A stretch of 64,000 nt of DNA from Cryptomeria japonica. Lineage: Eukaryota; Streptophyta; Pinopsida; Cupressales; Cupressaceae. A model generated the notes under the pieces. That model worked only from the letters and a program-made list of their open reading frames with translations, ran no database searches and was not told the DNA's origin. The stretch lies in assembly GCF_030272615.1 (NCBI RefSeq), contig NC_081407.1:146009744-146073743 (forward strand), in the 5' to 3' direction. The translations under genes were made by a program, and so were the position numbers. This document shows, in pieces, positions 1 through 10,000 of the stretch. Positions within the stretch are counted from its first letter, which is position 1. Each line of letters begins with the position of its first letter.

Positions 1-1036
1 ACAATCTCAAAAAATAGAGAGACTGGAGGGCCTAATGACAACCAGAGTCAAAGAGAGTCTTTAGAAGCATCATCCACAAGCGCATTGGCCGCATCCTAGA
101 CAATGGGACATTTAGTGCCACAGTTCGAAAGAGCTGCTGATTCTGCCTTCTCCTTAGGGAGTCAGTAGTCATTTGGGAACCACTCTTCACCCATCCCTAA
201 ACCCCAGTCATTTCCATCCACCAAATCTCCATTCTCCAAAATCCCAAAATCAACAGTACCCGCTAGATCTTCATCACAAAGAAATTTTGCCCTCCATTTT
301 GACATGAAGCCACTTTGTATGTTGGCCTCTTTCAACAGGAAGTCAATGTTCCTAGAGAGGACATGCTAGGTTGCTTGGAGAGACTCGAAATCTAGGGAAT
401 TAACCATCACAAGCTTCTTCACCTCCGCTCCATTGCTTAGTGACATATAGTAATTTTGGGGAAGCAAAATTCTAAGATTGGAATCAATATTTTCCAATAC
501 AACATCTATTTCCCCCAACAGACAATGCTTAAACATCATTTGAGTTAACTGTTTTGCTTTCTGCTTACTAGTCCCCATGTAAATTATCATTGCGAGAAAA
601 AAAGCTAGGATATCATCATTGGCTCTGTACCTGTGGTAAGCCATAAGGAGTTCCTTTCCTAGAATCCTCTTAAGGCTGTGGAGAATAAGAGGATGCTAAG
701 AGAGAAAGACATCTTGTAGACATCTGTCTGTGATTTTGCCCAGGAAAGCCATCTGACGACAAGTAGCTTCAAGGAGGATTGGGGTCTCCATAGTGATTCA
801 TTGAGAAAGGAAAGCAATTGATTGATGGAAAGAAAGGGTATTCCATTGTTAAATAGCAAGACATCAAACCAAAGAATACAACGCCCTGCAAGCAATTCAT
901 ACCCATTAAATATCCACATGCCTGAGCTGCCAGTATCCAAAAAAACCATCTGCGCCAAAGCTCCTCAACTTGGTGTCGACCGACTTTAAGCATCAAGTGA
1001 TCATGAACAAATCTTGAGAGGATCTAGTCATAACTA
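1..1036 (-). pseudogene. Decayed coding remnant, unidentified protein (possible processed pseudogene)
   Basis: Read on the minus strand from about 1036 down to 1, one long protein-like reading is visible. It is broken by several stops and at least one frame change between about 780 and 900. Recognisable stretches include ILSRFVHDHLMLKVGRHQVE near 1030-970, HRYRANDDILAFFLAM near 640-590, and an acidic tail rich in D, E and G around 290-160. No intron-like gaps with GT-AG borders are seen over about 1 kb, so a retrotransposed (processed) copy of a host gene is possible. The left end runs off the window. It lies downstream of the RNase H end of the LINE on the same strand, but it does not resemble any LINE domain I know. 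I do not recognise the family. Confidence 0.35.
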
Positions 1037-1404
1037 GATATTAATTTATATTTAATTGCCACGGGCTAAAAACCGACACTAATCAATGATGTCGGCAATG
1101 CGTCACATCTTGTCGATAAGAAGAAACCTTAACAGGTTAACAGGACAGATGGTCGTTCTCTCCACTGGAAACCATGACCAAAAAGGGGAGAGGGGGTAAA
1201 GTGGCTATCAGGGAGCAAATAATCGATTTTCTCCACAACCGAATGTTGCGGAGAGAACCGGAGAGCACGTAACCATCAATAGACCCAACCGGAGAGCATC
1301 CCCCTCAATGGAAAGTAAGGATAGCATGTCAACCGGTGGAACCAATGCTACATCACCAATCGACCCAACATAAAATCATCATCAGTGGATATTCAGGTGG
1401 GGTC
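1037..1404. other. No gene; presumed LINE 3' untranslated region
   Basis: This stretch lies between the end of the LINE RNase H domain and the decayed remnant to its left. It contains short repeated words (ccggagagca and similar, 1258-1300) but no open frame. No poly-T tract, which would mark the poly-A tail of a minus-strand LINE, is present, so the exact 3' end of the LINE cannot be placed. Confidence 0.3.
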
Positions 1405-3892
1405 ACTAACGGCTATAGCCAATTTAGAAAGTCTATCAACTTCACCATTACCTTCCCTATAGATGTGGCTAACCCGAAATTCATCAAAAGTAGCTAGCAG
1501 CGCCAAGATCGGATGAAGCCCTTGGTTGAGGCACTAACTAGGGATGTTATTACATAGGATCGCGTTAATAACATTTAATGAGTCTCCCTCCAAATGAATT
1601 CTCTATACCCCTAGCTCTTTCCCTAGCTGATGTCCTCTTAAAGCCACTCTGAATTCCGCTTCATTATTAGTAGCCACTCCAATCTTATCAGAGATTTCTT
1701 TTATACAAAGACCCTCAGAGTCCCTCAGAATACAACCAATACCACTTTGACCCAGATTTCCTGCAAAAGCACCATCAAAGTTTACCTTGCTCCACCCATC
1801 CTTTGGTGCATCCCATTTCACCCCCACTCTTGGATTGGTCTAATCCACCGGGGTGCCCAGACCGAAGATTGGTGGGATGAGTAGGTTTGGAAGAACCAGC
1901 TTAATTTTACAATCCCAGTCCGTGAATAGATTCTTCTTTAGTGTTTTGGATTGGGCAACCACATTTTGGAGCGCAGTCAGGTGGTTCTCGATTTTCCCAC
2001 AAAGAGACAATAGGCTCATTTCTTTACCCTGGAAGATTCTGCAATTCCTTTCTTTCCAAATTTCTCAAATCAGAAGTGATGGGAGGATAAAAAGCAAATC
2101 AGCAAAAATAGACCTACCTGTCGATATAGGCCATTGCAAAAACCACTTATCTAGCCTTACTGGGAAGGGGCCAAAGATTCTTAGTTTTCCCATTAAATGC
2201 CACCAATAGTGACTGGAGAATTTGTAGTGGAGAAGAAGATGATCCGTAGTCTCTTCCTATTCTAGGCAAAAAGTACATCTATTGGGTCCATTGATACCCA
2301 TTGAATGGAGTCTTTCTTGAGTTAAGATTTTTCTCTGACAAGCCAACCAGGCAAAGGAGCCTGCTTTGAGAAGGAGGTGTTGATGCCAAAAAAGATTTGC
2401 AAGCCAATCTTTTTTATCTATAGCCACTTCTTTCAGCTTGTAACCAAAACATACTTTGTATTTACCATCGGAGGAACTGCAGCACCTAATAATGTCCTTA
2501 TCAGGGGAAGGGAAAATAATCCTTTTGTTGAGAATGTTAGTAAACAAATCCTTTTGAAGCTAATCCAACTCCAGCTGATCCAAAGAGTTCCATTTCCATT
2601 TAGAAATACCATTTTCTTGGATCAGATAACCATAATCACAGATATTGTGCACCCAAAGGCGACAAGTTTCTGCCATAATAGGTTGTAGAGAGGGGTTGTG
2701 ACATAGGGAATCTTCACCAGACCAAGAATCAAACCAAAAGGAGGCATCCCTGCCATTCCTGGCATCCCAGGTAACCTGATCACTTATGATTTCCCTGTTG
2801 TCCATAATAAAATTCTAGATAGCTGAGCCTCTGAGAGGATTGTTGATATTTAGAATCCTTTTAGGCTCCAGGGAGTCCAGATATTTATGTTTCAGGAGCC
2901 TTGCCCATTTTTGCTTCTCGCCACTACAAATTTCTCAAACCAGTTTAGCACCCATTGCTAAATTCATAATCGTGATTTGGCAAATGCCAGCACCTCCTGC
3001 CATTTTTGGTTGGCAGATCTTTTTCTAGCTATCAAAGGAAATTTACCTTTGTCATCCAAACCATTCCAAAGGAAATTTCTCATTAGAGAAATCATTTCAT
3101 CTTCAATTGCCACCAGTAATCTCAGGCAGGCCATGGAAAAAACCGATAGCACTGAAAGAACGGATTTTATCATAGTGAACTTCCCAGTATAGGATAACCA
3201 CTTGCCTTTCCAAGTTGCAAGTTTGGATTTGCACTTATCAATAAGATGCTTCTAGTAGTGAGTTCTGTTACTACCAATGAAGAGGAGGTTCCAAGAAATT
3301 TCCTTGGGAAGTTTGCGACTCTAAGATTAAGAATCCTTGATAATACAGCTTGCAAGTTAAGAAGAGTGTTGACAAAAAATACTTCATATTTGTGCCAGTT
3401 GATTTTCTGCCTGGAAGCCATACAGTAATCATCAAGGCCTATTTTAATTGTTCTAGCTTCCCTCCTACAGGCCGAACCAAACAAAATGGTGTCATCAGCA
3501 AACTAAAGATGAGTCATTTTTTCAACCCCTGTTGCCACATTAACTCCAACCCAACAATCATCTTGCTGAAGAGCTCTTATAGATCGACCTAAAGATCCAT
3601 CCATTATGATAAACAAAAATGGTGATAATGGATCACCTTGTCTGATTCCTCTTGTCGAAGAGAAGAAACCATGGGATGAGCCATTAACCAGAATAGAGAA
3701 TTTGGGGGAATTGAGACAACTCGTGACCCAAGTGAGCCATTCCTTGCAGAAGACAAATTTATTAAGAAAATCAAAAAAGAAATCCCTGTCCACCATGTCA
3801 TAAGCTTTTAAGATGTTGAATTTTAAAATCATACAGGAGTCCTTGGTCTTCCTGGCGGTGTGAAGCGTTTTATGAGGAACAATAATGCCTTC
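1405..3892 (-). pseudogene. LINE ORF2, C-terminal part: RT, zf-RVT, RNase H (broken)
   Basis: From 3892 leftwards the frame gives the RT palm, with GIRQGDPLSPFLF about 60 codons in, then the catalytic FADD at 3502-3491. A TAG at 3505-3503 sits directly before FADD (probably a former CAG). RT and thumb continue through about 2970. The segment 2547-2257 has the zf-RVT signature (FAWLACQRKILTQERL and a C-x2-C end). The RNase H domain spans about 1830-1405: FDGA (D), NNEAEF (E), GDSLNVI (D) and VDRLSKLA (D) supply the four acidic positions, with two TAG codons inside (former coding triplets unknown). Family knowledge: the enzyme performs target-primed reverse transcription. With at least four disablements and a gypsy insertion this copy cannot make a full protein. 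Confidence 0.85.
3888..3892. repeat. 5' target-site duplication of the gypsy element (CCTTC)
   Basis: CCTTC at 3888-3892 is repeated exactly at 18518-18522, immediately outside the TG...CA ends of the two LTRs. The five bases fall within the LINE RT coding frame. Confidence 0.95.
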
Positions 3893-4707
3893 TGTAGACA
3901 CCCAAAATTGTCCAGTCTAATTAAATAAATATTTTATTTATTTAATTATCTAAGCCTAATTCTTCTATTAATTAAATAAATTTTTATTTATTTAATTAAT
4001 TCATTTATCCTCTTCTAGCCTTATTTCTCATTTAAATAAATACATTTATTTATTTAAATTATCCCTTTCCTAAATTAAATAAATATTTTATTTATTTAAT
4101 TGTCCTACTTCTTCTATTAATTAAATAAATCTTTATTTATTTAATTAATTCATTATCTTTTTCTACACATGACACATGTCATTCATCTCTTAATTCATAC
4201 ACTACCTACCTCTTTCATTATTTTGGTATTTCTTTTACCTACCCTCTAATCCTAGCCGACCTCTCTTTTTACACCTCTCAATCTTAACCCTCCATTTCAT
4301 ATTGTGTCTTCTATTTAAGAAGATGCTTTCTTCATTGTCAAACCCTAATGATCCTAATCATTTTATGCATTCTAATGCCTAATGACTCATGCTAATGATC
4401 TTTCATGCAACTTGCTACACTACGATCCTACTTGCAACCACATTCCGTTCTTTATTGAGCTCTTGTGCATACAAAAATCTGAGAGCAAGCATATCAAACA
4501 AGATCAATGGAGATAGGAAGAATGGAGATCAAAACCCTATTGGACATGTGATGGTATAATCTTTGTTATTTTGAGTTATTTGCATTGTCTTAGGTTATCT
4601 TCATATGTTATGGTGGATCTTTGTTCATTGTTAGGCTAGGGTTTTGTGGTTGAATTCATTTAGCCTTTCAGTATTGTTATCATTGTTATCCATTTTCACC
4701 ATAAACA
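3893..4707 (+). repeat. 5' LTR of the gypsy element
   Basis: The LTR starts TGTAGACACC and ends ACCATAAACA (TG...CA). It matches 17704-18517 except for T/G at the word ATCT(T/G)TGTTC near 4612, A/G near 4672 and one extra T. Its first 260 bp (U3) contain five AT-only palindromes with 11-14-nt arms at 3918-3948, 3967-4000, 4030-4059, 4073-4101 and 4116-4149. Confidence 0.97.
4312..4318 (+). promoter_or_regulatory. TATA-like box in the gypsy 5' LTR
   Basis: TATTTAA lies 420 bp into the LTR, after the AT-palindrome block and a pyrimidine-rich stretch. It is the best core-promoter candidate for the genomic transcript, which would place the U3/R border near 4345. The assignment rests on position and motif only. 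Confidence 0.4.
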
Positions 4708-4710
4708 TTT

Positions 4711-4728
4711 TGGCATGCTCGGTGGGAC
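4711..4728 (+). other. Primer-binding site candidate
   Basis: TGGCATGCTCGGTGGGAC begins three bases after the 5' LTR, with the usual TGG that pairs to a tRNA CCA end. I could not match the rest to a particular plant tRNA from memory, and it is not the initiator-methionine site used by the copia elements in this window. Confidence 0.5.
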
Positions 4729-4820
4729 TCTTGTCCCTTTGCATTTAACATTTTGTTGCAGATTTTGCATTTTTGAAGTTGCAGATCGGACAGTTTTCGG
4801 CAATATTTTAGGTTTCTTTC

Positions 4821-5139
4821 GCGTCTGCGAGTGTTCAGGTCGCGTGTTTGTGTTTCAGAAGCGTCTGGGATGTCGGAAATCGCGTCTGTGTTTTTGCCAG
4901 ATTTTATTTTTGCAGGTTTCTGGAATCGCGTCTGTGTTTCTGCTTTTTTATTTTTGCAGGTTTCCGAAAGTCGCGTCTGCGATTCCTAACCGCGTCTATG
5001 ATTCCGAACCACGTCTGTGCCGGATATCATCACGTCTGAGTTCTACAGTAACGTCTGTGTTCTGTGACCGCGTCTGCGTCTCACAGAACCGCGTCTGTGT
5101 CGGGAAGACGTGTCTGTGTCTGGTATAACAGCGTCTGTG
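4821..5139 (+). repeat. Spaced GCGTCTG(T/C)G repeats, block 1
   Basis: About 13 copies of a CGCGTCTGTG-like word occur in 320 bp at irregular 15-45-nt spacing, some within larger duplicated units (for example near 4880-4980, each ending in ttttgcaggtttc). One copy lies in the 13-nt loop of a perfect 8-bp inverted repeat, TTCTGTGA (5060-5067) with TCACAGAA (5081-5088). Confidence 0.75.
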
Positions 5140-6363
5140 TTTTCTGTTTTGCAAATTTTTCAAGTTTTTCGATTCGGGTTTTCGGATTTTGTACTTAGGG
5201 TTTCAGATCTGGTTTATTTTCGACTAACCTTTGCAGATCTAGCTAACCTGGTTTGTGCAGCTTGCTTTGGAGGCAAAAAAACGTTTTTGTTGAAGGCCCC
5301 TTTTCACAAAGTCTTTTGGGTTTTTCTAAAATTTACCTAACTTGTGTGCTTGCAGGAAGGGGTTATCATTTGAAACAACCCAAACTACTAACAATTTTGT
5401 TGCAGGGCCTTTGCTAGGGTTTTTGTATTTTTATTGTGTGCCTTGTTTTCATAGCTTAGCAAACACTTCAATTGGTGCACTAAAATTGAATCATTGTCTT
5501 TTGTGTCTTGAGCAATAGGCTCTTTTTGTTTAATCTTTAGAGGGCCTGTCTTCCCGTGTGGTCATTAGGACTACTAGTGAGAAGAGAACGACCCAAGTGG
5601 TAGCGAGGAAAACCCACCTCATCCAAACCACTATAATCAAATGTATTCATGGTGAAAACTATGAATAACGTGTGCTGATTAGTTCATACCGACACTATGT
5701 CTCCCCATAAACCCGTTTGATCAAATTTATTTGATCATTTGTAGGGCGTAACCCCTACCGGCTAGGAGCCTTCTGTATTTACAGAGCTGAAAGTGCCGCA
5801 TGTATGGCCACACGAGCGGATGCCCTTACTAGCACCTCTTTGTTTTAGATGCCCAAATCCTTCTAGTTGTTGAGGCAGGAGGTCGGACCTCTGGTAGCGG
5901 CCCACACACATATGGTTCTTAGTAGAGATACAAAGTTCGCCATGGGGAGTTTTCATGGGGACTGATGCTTGGCTGACCCGAGAAGTGAGTGCCGAGGGTG
6001 GAGCCAGTGAGGTCAAGCATCTAAGTATCCGCTCTGAATAGTGTAGCCTCAGGGGTAAAACCCCATGTGGGATCAACAACTATTGTCTTGGCCAGCCCTA
6101 AGATTTGTGCTTGTCTTATGCTAAACACTCAAACATTCAAGACAAAACAGCAAAACATTGTGTCTTTTGTGTCTTCAAGTGTATGCAAAACAATTTCACA
6201 TCAAACAACACACTTTCTTGGAGTCATTTTGGAGTCTAAACACTAGCAAACATTGAGTCATCAACACTGTGTCCTCTTATCACGAAAAACAGTCGAACAA
6301 TCAGATTGGGTCACAACAAAACAACTTCACAGATAGGAAAAATTGCACTAAGATTACAGAAAC

Positions 6364-6513
6364 GCGTCTGTGTCTGTTCAAACCGCGTCTGTGTCGGGAA
6401 AACGCGTCTGTGAAGTACAGAATAGCGTCTATGTTTTTAACAGCGTCTGCGTCAAACAGAGTAGTGTCTGTGTCTTAGAACCGCGTCTGTGAAGTATACA
6501 GAGGCGTCTGTGT
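6364..6513 (+). repeat. Spaced GCGTCTGTG repeats, block 2
   Basis: Eight further copies of the same word occur in 150 bp, 1.2 kb beyond block 1, separated by dissimilar spacers. Several carry single changes (GCGTCTATG, GCGTCTGCG, GTGTCTGTG). The same word in two separate blocks argues against a simple slippage array. Confidence 0.75.
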
Positions 6514-7004
6514 CAGGATTGGAAAAACTATAACAGTCGAACAAACAAAGAAATCAGTTTCGGCATACTTGAGCTTCCTAGGTTGTCTCTTCAGATTTCA
6601 TCTAGCATTCAGCCTGTTCTAAGGTTTCACACAGTCCATCATTGCTTCACATCTCATTTTACATTCATACTTGTCTAAAACTTGAGTCAAAAGGTCACTT
6701 GCTTGTCCTCATCATACTTTGTTAACACACTACATACAACTACACTTTGCTAAGTGGTCCCTCATCAAGGTTTCTTACCTTTGGGTCTCATTTGGTCTTA
6801 CTTAGAGTAAAGGTCAGCTTATCTCATCAAGAGAAACTATCCTCTCTTTGGAAGTCACACCTACTCTACTACTTACATACTTGGTCTTACACTTTGGACA
6901 TTGCAAGTACACCTCAAGATTCATTTACACTCCATACAACTCTTGGTCTTCCATACTCTTGTCATTTTCGTCTAGTCTCTCACATATTGCCAAACGTCTA
7001 GTTC

Positions 7005-10000
7005 ATGGTTGAAACCCGCCTTCAAAAATCTAGGAGAATAGTCAAAGAAGCTCAAGAATCCGCAAACATGAGTTCTTATGAGTATGACAATGATGTCTTC
7101 TACAATCCTGAGCACACTACATTACCAGACATGAATGTTTATAGACACAATCCAAATGTGGAAAGCGCAAACACTATACACAACGCTACACACAATGACA
7201 CCGTGGACAATTCTTCAATACTTTCAGCAGACATACAAGAATCTATAATGGATCCTCAATTCAATAGATTGGTTGAAGAGATAATGAGGAGAGATCGTCA
7301 ATATTTCCTAAACATGATGGCACAAAGTGGAGCTAAAATACCACATGATTTTGACTTATCTCAACTTATGGAAAGTCGACCCTCACAACAAACTCAATCC
7401 AACATGGATCAAAGGAGACCAAATAGTGGAGGAAATAGAGGACTGAATATGATGCCTGAGTCACCATCAGTTTTGCTTCAAAAACCAGCAATCCCACATA
7501 CACAAGCTCAAACATATGATACTTACATTCAAAGACCATCATGGAGGCCCTATGCTCAAACACATGCTCAAGATATGGGTCAATTAAGACAAATGGATAC
7601 TCAAGGACTTCCTCAAAATTTTGACACAAGGAGACCTCATGCCAAAACTGGGGGCAACACAATGGAAAATGAAAGGCCTATTGAATATGGTTTATACACA
7701 CAAAACAGATATGGGGTCCCTCAACAAGAAGTTATGCCAAGTGCTCCATACATGTCGCAACAATATAGACCTCCATATGGACATGTCTACGATCAGTATC
7801 ATCCATATATGCAGCAAGCTCCTCCTCAAATGGGTGTTTCAAACATGGGATATGCTACAAGAAATCCATCTCCTCCCAAGAACAATTTGGAACAACAAAT
7901 TAGAGATCTACAAAAGAAAGTGGAAGATATGGGCACATCAAAACCCACATATACTATGAGAGATATATGCCCTTATCCCTTTGATAAGAGCATTCCAATG
8001 CCTCCGTTTCCTCTGCACTTTGTAACACCAAAATTTGACAAATATAGAGGGAGAGGAGACCCCAAGGCACATATAAGACAATTCTTCACAGCTTGCATTG
8101 AGGTAGCCGCAGAAGAAACATACTTAATGAGGTTATTCCCACAGAGCTTAGGTGACCAAGCTATGGAATGGTTTTCTCAATTACCTCCCGGTATTAAGTC
8201 ATGGGGCGACTTGGCAGAAGCATTCATTCAGCATTTCTCTTACAACATTGAAACAGATGTCTCAGTTACTACCTTGTGCAACACGAAACAAAAGGAAGGA
8301 GAATCTTTCGCAACATTTTTACAGAGATGGAGAAACTTAGCTAGCAGATGCTCTTGTGAGATCCCGCAAAAACAGATGGTGGAGATGTTCACACAAAACG
8401 TTAATAAAGCTATTGGCTATGATCTCAGAAAAGCTTGTTTGTCTACATTCAAGGATGTCATTGAAAAGGGCCTAGCAACAGAAAAGGTCTTAATTGAACA
8501 AGGAGTTATCAAGCTATTCAAAGAAAACAAAGAGGACTTCAAAGGAAAGGACAAACCAAAATTTTGGAACAAGAACAAGAACACGGTTAATGATGGTGTT
8601 GTTGATGCCAATACAGTGAGACCAAAGTTTGTCTTTTCTGGATCAAGTTCTACCAACAATCAAGTGAACAATCAAACGGCTGCTAAACCACGAAGGAAGT
8701 ACACTCCATTGGGAGAACCACTTGAATCAGTATTCAAAAAGCTTGTAGCAAACAAAGTGATCACGGTCCCAGATTTTCCTCCATATGAACCAAAGGTAAA
8801 ACCGAATTGGTGGAATGATGATGAGTTTTGTGAGTTTCATAAGAGCAAGGGTCATAAGACAAGTAATTGCCATCGACTGAAAAACATTGTGCAAGATCTC
8901 ATTGACAGAGGAGACATTGAGATTGAGGGACATTCATCTAACCAAGAGCATGAGGTGTTTAAGGAACCATTCCCAAAACATGACAAGGGAAAAGGCAAAG
9001 TCACAGATGATCAAGCCAATTACACTAGAGCATCTTACAATTATGATTCCACTATTAATCACATCTCAATGGACAATCATATTTCTACCATTACTATCAA
9101 AAATAAAAATCCTGAGAATTCTTCTCAAAGACCCAAAATTGTCCTAAAAGGTGTGGGATCTTCGTCCGCATCTACCTCTGAATGTCACGTTACAACCCGT
9201 CGAGGTAAGATCACATTGCCAGGTGCCTCTACTAAGAATACCAATCTTTCATCTACCAAGCCTGAGTACGACCTTGTAGAACAACTAGGGAAAACACCCG
9301 CACTCATATCTATTCTTGAGCTTCTACGTATATCTCCAGCACATAAAGCTGTCCTTGATAAAACCTTGAGAGACACTGCTGTCCCTACTGATCTGAACGT
9401 GGACCAGTTTCAAGCCATGGTGGGATACCTATCTGTTCCACACTCCCTCACATTTACAGAAGCCGATGACGCCTCCATAAGTCAGCCTCACAATGCACCT
9501 CTACACATTGAAGCCTTCATACATAAACACCGAATAAAACGAGTCCTGATAGATGGAGGAGCAGGTCTTAATATTTGTACATTGAGTACCATCAGACAAT
9601 TGGGATATTCTGACAAAGCTGTGAATTCCACAAACCAAATCACTATTAAGGCTTATGATGATGAAGAGCGCTCGTCCAAGGGCACGGTCATATTACCATT
9701 AAGAATAGGGCCAGTCACGAAGGACGTGGTTTGTCAAGTCCTGGATCTAGACCTCACGTATAACATATTGCTAGGACGTCCGTGGATTCATGAAATGAGA
9801 GAAATTCCATCAACATACCATCAGTGCATTAAGTTTCCTCATAATGGAGTCGAGGTGACGGTCAATGGTGATCCAAATCCATTCATATATTGCAATAACT
9901 TGAGATCACATACTGAGACTATCATTCCCAGCAATCATGAGGCTACTCCTTCTTCAGCATATATTGATCCTGAGTCATTAAAACCCTCGACATCTAAACA

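Larger units (their letters stand above)
4708..7004 (+). other. Gypsy 5' leader, no protein-coding gene
   Basis: About 2.3 kb separate the LTR from the gag start. Short open frames here have no recognisable domains. The stretch holds two blocks of a spaced GCGTCTGTG word (4821-5139 and 6364-6513). It also holds a 7-bp hairpin at 5644-5667 whose loop is GGTGAAAACT, the same word that opens each of the three modules after pol. A leader this long usually carries packaging and dimerisation signals; that role is inference here. Confidence 0.6.

Noticed and set aside
5762-6079. 105-codon minus-strand open frame in the gypsy leader
   Set aside because: No domain or plausible start context, and it sits in an untranslated leader.
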